Positions 16,257 through 25,650 are shown, numbered from the stretch's first letter. The stretch is DNA of 64,000 nucleotides from Candidatus Gastranaerophilales bacterium (GCA_947624975.1 CANQMP010000003.1:44836-108835); one strand, 5' to 3'. Notes: generated by a model not told the origin, from the sequence alone. Numbers and translations are program-made.

Positions 16257-16844
16257 ATGTTTACGGGGATTATAGAAGAAATAGGTCAGGTTAAAAGTTT
16301 TGACGGGCAAAAGCTTGTTGTTAAATGTTCAAAAGTATTGCAGGACGTAAAAATCGGCGACAGCATAGCCGTTAACGGCTGCTGTCAAACCGTCGTTTCC
16401 TTTGATAAAAACTCTTTTACAACAAACGTAAGCTCTGAAACCCTTAAAATTACCAAAGGTTTTACGTCTTTTGTCAATTTGGAACGGGCATTAACGCCGA
16501 CTTCACGAATGGGCGGGCATATCGTTCAGGGACATATTGACGGAACGGCAAAATATCTTGGCAATTCGACATTTCAACTCTCTGATGAACTTGCAAAATA
16601 CGTTGTTTACAAAGGGTCGATAACGGTTGACGGAGTCAGTCTTACGGTTGCAAGTGTTGGGGAAAATTGCTTTACCGTTGCGATTATCCCGCACACTCTT
16701 GAAAATACCGCTCTGAAATATTTGAAAACAGGCGATTTTGTAAATATTGAAACAGATATTCTCGGACGGTATGTTGAAAAATTTTTGTCACCGAAAAATA
16801 ATAGTATTACGGAAGAATTTTTAGCGGAAAACGGGTTTGTGTAA
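16257..16844 (+). CDS. ribE: Riboflavin synthase, alpha chain
   Basis: 195 residues, beginning MFTGIIEEIGQV, the hallmark start of the family. Two lumazine-binding repeats (about 1-90 and 91-185) each carry a TSR/GG-type pocket: TPTSRMGGHIVQGHIDG in the first half and the second, degenerate repeat after it. Dismutates two molecules of 6,7-dimethyl-8-ribityllumazine to riboflavin. ribBA starts 1 base after its stop, so they form an operon. Lumazine synthase and ribD are not in the window. The mRNA is predicted to be leaderless. Confidence 0.95.
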   Translation: MFTGIIEEIGQVKSFDGQKLVVKCSKVLQDVKIGDSIAVNGCCQTVVSFDKNSFTTNVSSETLKITKGFTSFVNLERALTPTSRMGGHIVQGHIDGTAKYLGNSTFQLSDELAKYVVYKGSITVDGVSLTVASVGENCFTVAIIPHTLENTALKYLKTGDFVNIETDILGRYVEKFLSPKNNSITEEFLAENGFV

Positions 16845-16845
16845 A

Positions 16846-18054
16846 ATGGAAAATTTTAAATTTGATTTAATAGAAGATGCACTTGAAGATTTTAAAAACG
16901 GCAAGATGATAATTGTTGCCGACGATGAGGACAGGGAAAACGAAGGCGATATAATTTGTTCGGGGCAGATGGTTACGCCCGAAGTCATAAATTTTCTTGC
17001 CGAAAACGCAAAAGGTTTGATATGTCTTGCAATAGACCACACTATTGCAGAAAAATTAAACCTTCCGCAAATGGTTGAACAAAATTCCGAAAGCATGAAA
17101 ACAGCTTTTACGGTAAGTATTGATGCGGATGAAAAATTCGGAGTTACTACGGGAATATCCGCTTACGACAGAGCAAAAACGATAGAAGTCTGCCTTGCAC
17201 ATGACGCTCAACCGTCGGATTTACGCCGTCCGGGGCATCTTTTCCCCTGTGTTGCAAGACAAGGAGGAGTTTTAACAAGAACCGGACACACGGAAGCCGT
17301 TGTTGATTTGGCAAGACTTTGCGGTCACACACCCGCTGGGGTTATGTGCGAAGTTATGAGCAAAGACGGTCACATGGCAAAACGTGACGATTTGAGAAAA
17401 TTCGCCAACAAACACGGATTAAAATTTATTTCCGTAGCACAGTTGATAGCATACAGGCTTAAATCAGAAAAAGTCGTTACACGTGAGGCAGAAGCTCATC
17501 TTCCGACTCAATTCGGAGAATTTGACATCTATGGTTACGTTAATAACCTTACGGGGCAAGAATGCGTTGCACTTGTTAAAAACGACGGCTCTGATAAAAT
17601 TCCGCTAATCAGAGTTCACAGCGAATGTCTGACGGGCGACATCTTCGGAAGCCTTAAATGCGACTGCAATTACCAGCTTCACACCGCACTTGAAATGATT
17701 AACGAGTACGGAAAAGGTGCTTTAATCTATATGAAAGGGCATGAAGGCAGAGGAATAGGAATTATTAACAAAATAAAAGCCTACAAACTCCAAGAATGCG
17801 GTCAGGATACCGTCGAAGCCAATATATCGTTAGGTTTCAAGCCCGATTTGAGAGATTACGGCACGGGCGCTCAGATTATTCTTGATTTAGGGTTTAATAA
17901 CTTTAACCTGATAACAAATAACCCGAAAAAAATCGTCGGGTTAAGCGGTTACGGACTGACCGTACATGATATAGTTAAAATTAAACCTCAAATAAATTCT
18001 TATAACAAAAGGTACATGGAAACAAAAAAAGAAAAAATGCATCACATGTTATAG
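16846..18054 (+). CDS. ribBA: Bifunctional DHBP synthase / GTP cyclohydrolase II
   Basis: 402 residues; ATG 16846 lies 1 base after the ribE stop, so translation is coupled. The N-terminal half (1-200) is 3,4-dihydroxy-2-butanone-4-phosphate synthase, with acidic metal residues in ADDEDRENEGD (25-35). The C-terminal half is GTP cyclohydrolase II, with zinc ligands C261, C272 and C274 in ECLTGDIFGSLKCDCN and RGIGI further on. It feeds both branches of riboflavin synthesis. Fusion of the two enzymes is common in bacteria, including cyanobacteria. Confidence 0.95.
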   Translation: MENFKFDLIEDALEDFKNGKMIIVADDEDRENEGDIICSGQMVTPEVINFLAENAKGLICLAIDHTIAEKLNLPQMVEQNSESMKTAFTVSIDADEKFGVTTGISAYDRAKTIEVCLAHDAQPSDLRRPGHLFPCVARQGGVLTRTGHTEAVVDLARLCGHTPAGVMCEVMSKDGHMAKRDDLRKFANKHGLKFISVAQLIAYRLKSEKVVTREAEAHLPTQFGEFDIYGYVNNLTGQECVALVKNDGSDKIPLIRVHSECLTGDIFGSLKCDCNYQLHTALEMINEYGKGALIYMKGHEGRGIGIINKIKAYKLQECGQDTVEANISLGFKPDLRDYGTGAQIILDLGFNNFNLITNNPKKIVGLSGYGLTVHDIVKIKPQINSYNKRYMETKKEKMHHML

Positions 18055-18066
18055 CAGGAAAAGAAT

Positions 18067-19083
18067 ATGCAAACATACAAGTACGAAAATGAAGATAAAA
18101 ACAACAAGTTTGAAGCACGACTTTTGACAAAGCCTGATTACAAAGGTTTTGCACCTGTTTATGAAGATTTCAGAACACGTGCGTTAACTCAATACTGCTT
18201 TGAGCTTGAACCGCTGGGATTTGAGGATTTTTTACAGGCGGTTGAAAAAAAATTAATTGAATGCCTTATACTCTTTGAAAACGGTATCTGTGCGGGTTTT
18301 TTGGTCTATACCACCTCAATATCCGAGGCTATTGAATTGAATATAATTCATTCTTACAAAATGGAAAACATGGTTGAACGAGGTATGTATTTAATCAAAA
18401 AGTTCCTCGAAATCACAAAGTCCGACAGAATTGACAAAATCGTCTGCTATCCGATGCTCGGAGAACAAAAAGAACTTATCGGAAATATTGCACATTTCGG
18501 GTTTAAATTTGTCGGAATAGCCGTATTGAGATTTATGATGTCGGGAACGAATTCCCGTGAAATTATGAATATGGCTGAACTTAAACCCTTGCCCGAAGGC
18601 TATAAACTTTGCGAATGGGATGACAAATATTTTGAAGATGCGGTCGAAGTCGTTCAGGAAGGCTTTGAAACCAGTGCGGACGCCCTTTTTGACCCTCGAT
18701 TTAAGACGATAGAAGGAACTAAGGACATTGTTTCAAAAATTGTTAAAGATGTTTATGCAAAATTTTTGCCCGAAGCGACTTCGGTTTTGCTCTGCAACGA
18801 TAAACCCGCAGGTTTTTGTTTCATGAACCTTACGGGCGGAAGAATTGCAAATATCCCAATCGTTTCACTAAAAAAATCTCATCAGGGCAAAGGTTTGTCT
18901 AAACATCTTCTCAAAAAGTCCATCCAAAAGCTTATTGAATGGGCTGATAACGGAGAAAAACCGATTACGGAAGTCAACACAACAACCGAAACTAATAATT
19001 TTCAAGCCCTGTATATGTACAGAGATTTAGGGTTCAAAGAAGATTACAATTACCCGCAATCCTATCTTCCGATTAAAAATTAA
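18067..19083 (+). CDS. Tandem GNAT-domain acetyltransferase-like protein
   Basis: 338 residues with AGGAAAAG before the ATG. The C-terminal half is a GNAT domain: a central strand then KKSHQGKGLSKHLLKKSI, the acetyl-CoA loop (Q/RxxGxG/A type), followed by ALYMYRDLGF. The N-terminal half seems to be a second, degenerate copy, with CAGFLVYTTSISEAIELNII and GFKFVGIAV but no acetyl-CoA loop. Such tandem GNATs often acylate small molecules or protein N-termini; the substrate is unknown. It directly follows ribBA (12-base gap) and probably belongs to that operon. Confidence 0.85.
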   Translation: MQTYKYENEDKNNKFEARLLTKPDYKGFAPVYEDFRTRALTQYCFELEPLGFEDFLQAVEKKLIECLILFENGICAGFLVYTTSISEAIELNIIHSYKMENMVERGMYLIKKFLEITKSDRIDKIVCYPMLGEQKELIGNIAHFGFKFVGIAVLRFMMSGTNSREIMNMAELKPLPEGYKLCEWDDKYFEDAVEVVQEGFETSADALFDPRFKTIEGTKDIVSKIVKDVYAKFLPEATSVLLCNDKPAGFCFMNLTGGRIANIPIVSLKKSHQGKGLSKHLLKKSIQKLIEWADNGEKPITEVNTTTETNNFQALYMYRDLGFKEDYNYPQSYLPIKN

Positions 19084-19094
19084 TGCAAAAAAAA

Positions 19095-19124
19095 CGGCCA
19101 GAAACCTGACCTTTATTTTTTTTT
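19095..19124 (+). terminator. Weak terminator after the GNAT gene
   Basis: Imperfect stem GGCCAG/CTGACC with one mismatch, followed by TTTATTTTTTTTT. It closes the ribE-ribBA-GNAT unit. Confidence 0.45.
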
Positions 19125-19145
19125 GGTGAAAAAAAATAAATACTT

Positions 19146-19670
19146 TTACACATCTGTTTTTGCAACATTATGCATAAAACCTGTTATAAAACCGATACCT
19201 GCACCTGCAACCAAAAACGGTACAGTCGGTCTTTTGCGTTTTAGTCCGTAGCAAGAGCCTGCCATAAATGTTTTCGCCATTGAATGTGCGACATCATTTA
19301 CACCTGTAATTATTGATTTTAATTCCTTAGCTGCTGCCGAATCTTTTCCGCCAAGTTCGTTAATAACTTTGCGAATATTGCTGAAAGAAAAAGCAACTTT
19401 GGTTTTTGAACCCTTGTCCTGTTCTACCAATTTGATAAAAGCATCCTGAGCGGGAGTTCTTTTATCGTACAACATGAACTTTTCCACTTTTTCGTTGTTA
19501 GCGAATTTCATGGCATTTTTTAACCACCATCTTTTTCCGATGGTATTTTCCTGTTTTACAAGCGGCCATAAATATTTAAGTGCATATCCTGATGCAGCTC
19601 CTACTGCGGTTGATTTAACAACCGTATTAACGCAAGAATTATGTTTTTGTCCTACTGTATCTACTCGCAT
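19146..19670 (-). CDS. Membrane-associated protein of unknown family
   Basis: 174 residues with GAGG about 8 bases before its ATG on the minus strand. Two weakly hydrophobic, small-residue-rich stretches (about 20-40, VKSTAVGAASGYALKYLWPL, and near the C-terminus, VPFLVAGAGIGFITGFMHNV) flank a charged helical middle. No signal peptide and no known domain. The layout (Gly/Ala-rich membrane segments, basic linkers) resembles the unknown membrane proteins at 6.6-8.2 kb, so it may belong to the same lineage-specific set. Monocistronic by position. Confidence 0.7.
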   Translation of the reverse strand: MRVDTVGQKHNSCVNTVVKSTAVGAASGYALKYLWPLVKQENTIGKRWWLKNAMKFANNEKVEKFMLYDKRTPAQDAFIKLVEQDKGSKTKVAFSFSNIRKVINELGGKDSAAAKELKSIITGVNDVAHSMAKTFMAGSCYGLKRKRPTVPFLVAGAGIGFITGFMHNVAKTDV

Positions 19671-19806
19671 AGCTAATACCTCATTTGGCTGAGTTTTGAA
19701 CTCAACCTTTACTACTTATAAGCAAGATTTACACTTAAATATTCTGAATGTAGAAAACGACATTCAAAACTGAGTAATTAAATCTTGTTGGCATTATAAC
19801 CCAAAA

Positions 19807-20838
19807 TTATTTTTTTGTCAATACCTTTATTAAATTTAATATTAACATTATTACAACTATTGCAATAATATACATAAAATAATGTTTTATAACGTTTGAG
19901 CCCAAAAACAGCGATGCTATAGCTCCTGCGATTATTGCAACGGATGTTAAAATCATAACGGTTTTTTTCTGAGAAAATCCTGCATGCAAAAGTTTGTGAT
20001 GAATATGCTCGGAATCAGCAACGAATGGCGACTGACCTTTTGCAATACGCCTGAGAGAAGAAAACGTAATGTCCATAATAGGAACAGCCAAAACCAAAAA
20101 CGGCAGAAGAATTGCCAGCGTTGCGGTTTTCATAACACCCGTTATGGATATCGCGGCAAGCAAAAAGCCCGAAAACAAAGCACCGCTGTCACCCATAAAA
20201 ATCTTTGCGGGGTTGAAATTGTAAGTTAAAAACGCAAGCATTGAACCTGCCAGTATAAATCCGATTAAGGCACTTATCGGGTTAGGCGGAGTCATTGCAA
20301 CAGCAATTACCGCTAAAGTTACGGCATTGACGGTTATCACCGAACCCGCAAGCCCGTCAACACCGTCTATAAAGTTTAAAGCATTTGAAATTCCGACTAT
20401 CCACAAAAGAGTAATCGGATACGAAAATACACCTATATCACCGATAAACGGCACGTTGTTGATTTGTACGCCCAATAAATACACAAGTGTCGCTATGGAA
20501 ATCTGCAAAAACAGTTTGAATTTCGCATCAAGATTGTAAATATCATCCACAAGTCCGAGCAAAAACATTAAAGAACCGCCGAGCAAAATTCCCGATAACA
20601 AACTTCCGTAAGGGTAATAGCTCATAAAAACCAAACACAAAAAAGAAAGCATCGTACTTGCCCAAATCGCTACACCGCCTATTCTTGAGATAGGTTTTGT
20701 ATGAATTTTTCTTTCATTGGGCAAATCTACAAGCCCTTCTTTCTTGGAAAAGCTTATGACCAACGGAACAAGGCATACTCCGATTAAGTATGCTATAACT
20801 GTTCCGATTATATGTGCATGCGTTAATTTAATTAACAT
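19807..20838 (-). CDS. tagO: Undecaprenyl-phosphate GlcNAc-1-phosphate transferase (WecA/TagO type)
   Basis: 343 residues, a polytopic membrane protein of the MraY/WecA family. It moves a sugar-1-phosphate from the UDP-sugar to undecaprenyl phosphate and starts surface polysaccharide or teichoic acid synthesis. Signature parts: DLPNERKIHTKPISRIGG (substrate loop), GLVDDIYNLD (catalytic Asp pair), NALNFIDGVDGLAGS, MGDSGALF and EHIHHKL. MraY has its own gene at 38401-39372, so this is the glycan-initiating paralogue. The glyA stop lies just before its start and supplies AAAGGA, so the two are an operon. Confidence 0.9.
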   Translation of the reverse strand: MLIKLTHAHIIGTVIAYLIGVCLVPLVISFSKKEGLVDLPNERKIHTKPISRIGGVAIWASTMLSFLCLVFMSYYPYGSLLSGILLGGSLMFLLGLVDDIYNLDAKFKLFLQISIATLVYLLGVQINNVPFIGDIGVFSYPITLLWIVGISNALNFIDGVDGLAGSVITVNAVTLAVIAVAMTPPNPISALIGFILAGSMLAFLTYNFNPAKIFMGDSGALFSGFLLAAISITGVMKTATLAILLPFLVLAVPIMDITFSSLRRIAKGQSPFVADSEHIHHKLLHAGFSQKKTVMILTSVAIIAGAIASLFLGSNVIKHYFMYIIAIVVIMLILNLIKVLTKK

Positions 20839-20841
20839 AAA

Positions 20842-22083
20842 TTATCCTTTGTAAAGCGGGTATTTTTTGCATAATTTAAGCGATCTTTCTCTTAAATTTT
20901 TCAGTCCCGACTTATTATCCGCTGAATATACGGCAGATGCAATAATTTTTGCAACTTCAACCATATCATCTTCCTTAAATCCTCTTGTTGTTACAGCAGG
21001 AACGCCTAACCTTATACCGCTTGTTACAAAAGGAGTTTGCGGGTCATTCGGGACGGTGTTTTTGTTTGCGGTAATTCCTACGCTTTCCAAAACATTTGCC
21101 ATCTCTTTACCTGTTCTGCTTGTTTTCCTTAAATCCAGCGTCATAAGATGGTTTTCCGTCATACCGCCGATAATTTCCATTCCCTCATCCATCAAGCCTT
21201 GTGCAAGAGCTTTTGCATTTTTAAGAATTTGTTCGGCATAAGTTTTGAATTCGGGTTTTGATGCCTCTAAAAGTGCGACCGCTTTACCTGCAATTATATG
21301 TTCCAAAGGCCCGCCCTGCATTCCCGGGAAAACAGCCTTGTCAATACCACGGGCATGTTCCATATCACACATGATAATTCCGCCTCTCGGGCCTCTCAAG
21401 GATTTATGTGTGGTTGTGGTTACAAACTGCGCATATCCCGCAGGCGACGGGTGAACTCCCGCAGCAACCAATCCCGCAATATGAGCGATATCAGCGAGCA
21501 AGTAAGCTCCGACTTCATCAGCTATTTCTCTGAATTTTTTGAAATCAATTATCTTGGAATAATTGCTTGCTCCGCAAACTATCAGTTTCGGTTTATGTTC
21601 AAGTGCCATTTGACGGACATTTTCATAATCAATACACCCGAAATCATCGACGCCGTAACTTTTTACATCAAAATACATTCCTGAAAAATTAACGGGCGAA
21701 CCGTGAGAAAGGTGTCCGCCGCTGGACAAATCCATTCCCAAAACTTTGTCACCGGGTTTGAGCAAATACATAAATACCGCCATATTAGCCTGAGCTCCGC
21801 TATGGGGCTGAACATTGGCATGCTCCATGTTAAAAAGTTTACAAGCTCTCTCTTGTGCGACTTCTTCTATAATATCAACATGCTCACAACCGTTGTAAAA
21901 TCTGCTATACGGTTTGCCTTCCGCATATTTATTCGTTAAAACGCTTCCGCAAGCCTCTAATACAGCCTTTGAAGTTATATTTTCACTCGCAATAAGTTCA
22001 ATGGTATTCTGCTGTCTTTCAAATTCCTTTTGAATTTCATCTGCGACAAGCGGATCAATTTTTTTAATGTTTTCTAAATTCAT
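20842..22083 (-). CDS. glyA: Serine hydroxymethyltransferase
   Basis: 413 residues from ATG 22083, chosen because AAAGGAGAG precedes it; a longer frame to 22125 has no ribosome site. PLP enzyme of one-carbon metabolism: serine plus tetrahydrofolate to glycine plus methylene-THF. The PLP lysine is in [13 protein letters not shown]; the start [10 protein letters not shown] and PYSRFYNG are typical. Length is normal. The glycan-initiating transferase follows 3 bases after its stop. Confidence 0.95.
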   Translation of the reverse strand: MNLENIKKIDPLVADEIQKEFERQQNTIELIASENITSKAVLEACGSVLTNKYAEGKPYSRFYNGCEHVDIIEEVAQERACKLFNMEHANVQPHSGAQANMAVFMYLLKPGDKVLGMDLSSGGHLSHGSPVNFSGMYFDVKSYGVDDFGCIDYENVRQMALEHKPKLIVCGASNYSKIIDFKKFREIADEVGAYLLADIAHIAGLVAAGVHPSPAGYAQFVTTTTHKSLRGPRGGIIMCDMEHARGIDKAVFPGMQGGPLEHIIAGKAVALLEASKPEFKTYAEQILKNAKALAQGLMDEGMEIIGGMTENHLMTLDLRKTSRTGKEMANVLESVGITANKNTVPNDPQTPFVTSGIRLGVPAVTTRGFKEDDMVEVAKIIASAVYSADNKSGLKNLRERSLKLCKKYPLYKG

Positions 22084-22104
22084 TGTACACTCTCCTTTAA
22101 AAAG

Positions 22105-22133
22105 ATTATAAATAATTTTTTTCAAAGTGACAA
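22105..22133 (-). promoter_or_regulatory. glyA promoter
   Basis: On the minus strand, TTGTCA (22133-22128), a 17-base spacer and TATAAT (22110-22105). It predicts a leader of about 15 nt with AAAGGAG before the ATG at 22083: a conventional leadered gene. Confidence 0.75.
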
Positions 22134-22194
22134 TGATTTAAACATTATTAACATTTTTATTAAAATCGAGCTTAAATTAAAGCCGCTTTGAAAA

Positions 22195-22452
22195 CTAAAT
22201 ATCTTTTGGAGATATGGACTCATACAGACTTGAAGATTCCTGTATACTTACGTTTCCCTCAGGAACTTTCAAAACCTTCACAGATACTGTGCGATTTGAA
22301 TACACTATCTCTATTATATCGCCGACGGATATTTGCTTTGACGGCTTTGCCAAATTACCGTTTACACTGACACGACCCGTATCTGAAACCTCATTGGCTA
22401 CTGTCCTGCGTTTTATTAACCTCGATACCTTTAAAAATTTGTCCAATCTCAT
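22195..22452 (-). CDS. rqcP: S4-domain RNA-binding protein, RqcP/YabO type
   Basis: 85 residues. The S4 fold is clear: MRLDKFLKVSRLIKRRTVANE and GRVSVNGNLAKPSKQISVGDIIEI, the pattern of RqcP (YabO), which works with RqcH in elongating C-terminal alanine tails on stalled ribosomes, and of Hsp15. The length fits RqcP rather than larger S4 proteins. No rqcH is visible here. The start lies 8 bases after a -10 hexamer with no ribosome site, predicting a nearly leaderless mRNA. The promoter faces that of the phosphoesterase gene. Confidence 0.85.
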   Translation of the reverse strand: MRLDKFLKVSRLIKRRTVANEVSDTGRVSVNGNLAKPSKQISVGDIIEIVYSNRTVSVKVLKVPEGNVSIQESSSLYESISPKDI

Positions 22453-22459
22453 ACTTAAT

Positions 22460-22468
22460 ATTTTAACA
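22460..22468 (-). promoter_or_regulatory. Extended -10 of rqcP (near-leaderless)
   Basis: Minus strand TGT-TAAAAT; the hexamer is 22465-22460 and its last base is 8 bases before the A of the ATG at 22452. No Shine-Dalgarno sequence precedes the start. Confidence 0.5.
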
Positions 22469-22484
22469 CGCTAAAACTCATTTA

Positions 22485-22493
22485 TGATATAAT
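22485..22493 (+). promoter_or_regulatory. Extended -10 of the phosphoesterase gene
   Basis: TGA-TATAAT, hexamer 22488-22493. The predicted start near 22500 gives a leader of about 10 nt holding GTGAGG before the ATG at 22510. Divergent from rqcP. Confidence 0.6.
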
Positions 22494-22509
22494 AAATCGT
22501 GAGGAAAAT

Positions 22510-23322
22510 ATGAAGAAAAATATTTTATTAACGTTTTTAACATTATTGATTTTGCAAAGCTCGGTTTTTGCAAGTGTTATTAAATTTGTTCAAGTGGCTG
22601 ATGCTCATTTCAGAACTAAAGACGAATTCAGAAAAGAAGTTTTGAAAGAAACGGTTAAAAGTATTAACAACGAAAAAGATATTTCTTTTGTCGTTTTTAC
22701 GGGCGATAATATTGATTCGCCAAAAGTTCAATATCTTCCGGAATTTGTTAAAATTGTGAATAAACTTAACGTTCCTTACTACATCGTAATCGGTAATCAC
22801 GATGTATTTAAAAATAACGGCATGTCAAAGGAAAATTACCTCGACATCGTAAAAGACAACAACATGTTTTATAAATACAAAAAACCGAATTATGTGTTTA
22901 AAAAGAACGGATTTGTTTTCATTGTTGTTGACGGAGCAAAGGAGGTAATACCCGATTCAATAGGATATTACAAAAAAGATACCCTTGACTGGCTTGAAAA
23001 ACAGCTTAAAAAATACAAAAGAAGTCCCGTTATAATCCTTCAACACTTCCCGCTTGTTACCGTTAAAGATATTAAATCACACGAAGTTTACCAAAAAGAA
23101 AAATACCTTGAACTTCTTGACAAGCATGACAACGTTATTTGCGTGGTTGCGGGACACCTTCACACAAACGGCGAAAAAATGCGAAACGGCGTTTATCATA
23201 TAACTTCGCCCACACTGCTTAATCAGCCTTACAGCTACAAAGTTATCAGCATAACAACAACACGCGGATTTTCACCGATGATTTACACTGAACTGAAAGA
23301 GGTCGAAATCCCGAAAAAGTAG
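22510..23322 (+). CDS. Secreted calcineurin-like metallophosphoesterase
   Basis: 270 residues with a signal peptide (MKKNILLTFLTLLILQSSVFA). The metallophosphoesterase motifs are in order: VADAHF (DxH, Asp and His metal ligands), FTGDNID (GDxxD, one letter off the usual GDxVD), IGNHDV (GNHD), QHFPLV and AGHLHTN (GHxH). It is expected to hydrolyse phosphate esters outside the cytoplasmic membrane; the substrate is unknown. Length is typical of the family. It is transcribed from its own promoter divergent from rqcP. Confidence 0.9.
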   Translation: MKKNILLTFLTLLILQSSVFASVIKFVQVADAHFRTKDEFRKEVLKETVKSINNEKDISFVVFTGDNIDSPKVQYLPEFVKIVNKLNVPYYIVIGNHDVFKNNGMSKENYLDIVKDNNMFYKYKKPNYVFKKNGFVFIVVDGAKEVIPDSIGYYKKDTLDWLEKQLKKYKRSPVIILQHFPLVTVKDIKSHEVYQKEKYLELLDKHDNVICVVAGHLHTNGEKMRNGVYHITSPTLLNQPYSYKVISITTTRGFSPMIYTELKEVEIPKK

Positions 23323-23347
23323 GATTGCATTTTTTTACGGTTAATAT

Positions 23348-23353
23348 TATAAT
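23348..23353 (+). promoter_or_regulatory. -10 element of the CNNM/CBS gene
   Basis: TATAAT at 23348-23353; the leader would be about 17 nt with ATAGGAC before the ATG at 23377. Conventional, leadered. Confidence 0.45.
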
Positions 23354-23376
23354 CGTATTTAAAGTTATAGGACAAT

Positions 23377-24711
23377 ATGGACGGTAGTATATATATTAAT
23401 CTGTTTTTAATCGCTTTTTTACTGTTTTCAAACGGCTTTTTCGTAGCGTCGGAATTTGCGATGGTAAAGGTTAGAAAAACCCGCATAGAACAGCTCGTAA
23501 ATGAGGGCAACGACAATGCAAAACTCGCTCTTGAAGCCTTGAAGGATTTGGATAAATTTATTGCCGCGGTTCAGCTCGGGGTAACGATATCCAGCATCGG
23601 CTTAGGATGGGTCGGAGAAAGCACGCTTGCAAGAATTATTGAACCTTTGTTTGAATTTCTTCCCGGAAACGGGCAGACTATCGCCACTCACACGCTTTCT
23701 GCGTCTATTGCTTTTGCTCTGATTACGTTTTTCCATGTCGTACTCGGCGAACTTATTCCTAAATCTATCGCACTTGAATATACCGAAAGAACGGCACTTC
23801 TCGTTGCAAGACCAATGCAGGCTTTAACATTTCTGTTTAATCCGTTTATCTGGCTTTTAAACGGGTTTGGAAATTTGGTTTTGAAACTTTTGAATATACC
23901 GCATTCCCACAAAGGTTCTCTGGTTCACTCAACCGAGGAACTTGATATGCTCGTTAACGCAAGCTTTGACGGCGGAGAACTTAACGAAACCGAAAAAGAC
24001 ATGCTTCATAACGTGTTTAAATTCTCTGATTTGACTGCAAAACAGGTTATGATACCGAGAACGGATATGGTCTGCATTCCTATTGATATGCCTATGGAAG
24101 AATTATACAAACTTGCGGCAGAAAATCAGTACACAAGATATCCCGTTTATGAAGAAGATATCGACCATATTACGGGGCTTGTACACGTTAAAGACCTTTA
24201 TTCACTGTCCGTTAAAGACCAAACTTGCCCGATATCAAAAATTCAGCGTGATATTATGCTTGTTCCCGAAACGATTACGATGGACAACCTTGTTTTGGAA
24301 TTTAAAAAACGCAAAAGCCAAATGGCAATAGTTGTGGATGAATTCGGCGGAACATCAGGGCTTTTGACTCTGGAGGATGTTTTGGAAGAAATCTTCGGCG
24401 AAGTGCAGGATGAATTTGACGAAGAAGAAGAAAGTGAAATCAAAGAAATTGCACCCGATACATATTTGGCTAATTCCATGATGAGATTAGACGAGTTTGC
24501 GGAATTTTTCGGACTAAATGAGGACGAAATTGACGATGAAGATATCGACACAATAGGCGGACTTGTCGTAAAACTTTTGGGACGTATCGCAGAAGTTGAT
24601 GACACGGTAAACTTAAATAACTTGAAATTCGTGGTAAAAGAAGTTGACGGTGCAAGAATTACAAAACTTGAAATTATAAAAGAACAACCAAAAGAAACTG
24701 AAAATATTTAA
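23377..24711 (+). CDS. CNNM/CBS/CorC_HlyC membrane protein (HlyC/CorC family)
   Basis: 444 residues. The N-terminal DUF21/CNNM membrane domain (about 1-190) has FFVASEFAMVKVRKTRIEQLV at its start, the family signature. A pair of CBS domains follows (about 210-335; TRYPVYEEDIDHITGLVHVKD and MAIVVDEFGGTSGLLTLEDVLEEIFG), then the CorC/HlyC transporter-associated domain (about 355-435). The family is linked to divalent-cation, mainly Mg2+, transport; the older name hemolysin is misleading. An operon with the downstream flavoprotein is likely (11-base gap with AAGGAGAG). Confidence 0.92.
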   Translation: MDGSIYINLFLIAFLLFSNGFFVASEFAMVKVRKTRIEQLVNEGNDNAKLALEALKDLDKFIAAVQLGVTISSIGLGWVGESTLARIIEPLFEFLPGNGQTIATHTLSASIAFALITFFHVVLGELIPKSIALEYTERTALLVARPMQALTFLFNPFIWLLNGFGNLVLKLLNIPHSHKGSLVHSTEELDMLVNASFDGGELNETEKDMLHNVFKFSDLTAKQVMIPRTDMVCIPIDMPMEELYKLAAENQYTRYPVYEEDIDHITGLVHVKDLYSLSVKDQTCPISKIQRDIMLVPETITMDNLVLEFKKRKSQMAIVVDEFGGTSGLLTLEDVLEEIFGEVQDEFDEEEESEIKEIAPDTYLANSMMRLDEFAEFFGLNEDEIDDEDIDTIGGLVVKLLGRIAEVDDTVNLNNLKFVVKEVDGARITKLEIIKEQPKETENI

Positions 24712-24722
24712 GGAGAGAAACT

Positions 24723-25358
24723 ATGAAAGTTATGCTTGTAAACGGTTCACCGCATGAAAAAGGCAACACATACACTGTTTTGGGCAAAGTTGCGGAAACC
24801 TTAAATTCTGAAGGTATTGATACTGAAATTTTTTACGTCGGGAAAGATGCAATAGCACCTTGCATGGGCTGCGGAGCTTGTACAAAATTGGGAAGATGCG
24901 TTATTAACGACAAAGTAAACGATTTTACGGCAAAAATGAAAGAATGCGACGGACTAATCGTTGCATCTCCCGTACATTATGCCTGTGCAACGGGAAGCGT
25001 TCTGAGTTTTTTAAGCAGAGCTTTCTATTCCGGTTTCAGAGCAGGCTGTGATACTTACAGACTTAAACCCGCTGCCGCCATAGCCGTTGCAAGAAGGGCG
25101 GGAGCAGACTCTACTCTTGAGCAGATAAACAAATTCTTTACAATTTCGGAAATGCCGGTTATCTCGGGAAGATACTGGAATAACGTGTTCGGACATGTTC
25201 CTAATCAAGTGCTTGAAGATAAAGAAGGAATTCAAAATGTTCAAATCCTTGCAAGAAATATGGCTTACTTTTTAAAATGCAAACAAGCCGCTGAAAACGC
25301 AGGAATAAATCCGCCCGAACAGGTTAAGGATATTGAATTTACGAACTTTATAAGATAA
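24723..25358 (+). CDS. NADPH-dependent FMN reductase-like flavoprotein
   Basis: 211 residues with a flavodoxin-like fold: the FMN phosphate loop NGSPHEKGNTYT near the N-terminus and a segment PCMGCGACTKLGRCVIND. That Cys-rich segment (CxxCxxC...C) is typical of iron-sulfur flavoproteins and can hold a 4Fe-4S cluster. The stretch ASPVHYACATGSVLSFLSR completes the FMN site. Likely a cytoplasmic redox protein in fermentative metabolism; partner unknown. AAGGAGAG precedes the start. Confidence 0.88.
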   Translation: MKVMLVNGSPHEKGNTYTVLGKVAETLNSEGIDTEIFYVGKDAIAPCMGCGACTKLGRCVINDKVNDFTAKMKECDGLIVASPVHYACATGSVLSFLSRAFYSGFRAGCDTYRLKPAAAIAVARRAGADSTLEQINKFFTISEMPVISGRYWNNVFGHVPNQVLEDKEGIQNVQILARNMAYFLKCKQAAENAGINPPEQVKDIEFTNFIR

Positions 25359-25438
25359 AATCAACTAAAAATTTGATTTTTTTATAAAATAAAATGTTGT
25401 ATATTAAAACTGTGTTAAAAATATGAGGAATTAAAATT

Positions 25439-25621
25439 ATGAAATGGATTATTCTTTTACTTTTAGTTGCAGCAGGCTGGTGGGCTTACAACAATGTTGA
25501 TTTCGCAAACCTCGGCTCAAACACCGAAAATACGATAAGAAACGAAAAAACTATTAAAAAATTCTTTGATGCAGACAGAATGAACAAAGAAGAAACACAA
25601 AAAGTTTTGGAAGAATTCTAA
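25439..25621 (+). CDS. Small membrane protein, 60 residues
   Basis: MKWIILLLLVAAGWWAYNNV gives a single N-terminal membrane segment; the rest is a charged helical tail ending KEETQKVLEEF. It has GAGGA before the ATG and a strong terminator directly after, which supports a real gene. No family is recognised; it may be a small membrane-bound accessory peptide. It follows the flavoprotein gene by 80 bases and may have its own promoter. Confidence 0.65.
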   Translation: MKWIILLLLVAAGWWAYNNVDFANLGSNTENTIRNEKTIKKFFDADRMNKEETQKVLEEF

Positions 25622-25650
25622 AAAAAAGACCGATTTATCGGTCTTTTTTA
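25621..25650. terminator. Terminator between convergent small genes
   Basis: Stem GACCGA (25628-25633), loop TTTA, TCGGTC (25638-25643), then T6; an A7 run before it lets it work on both strands, for the 60-residue gene and the small minus-strand gene at 25677. Confidence 0.8.
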
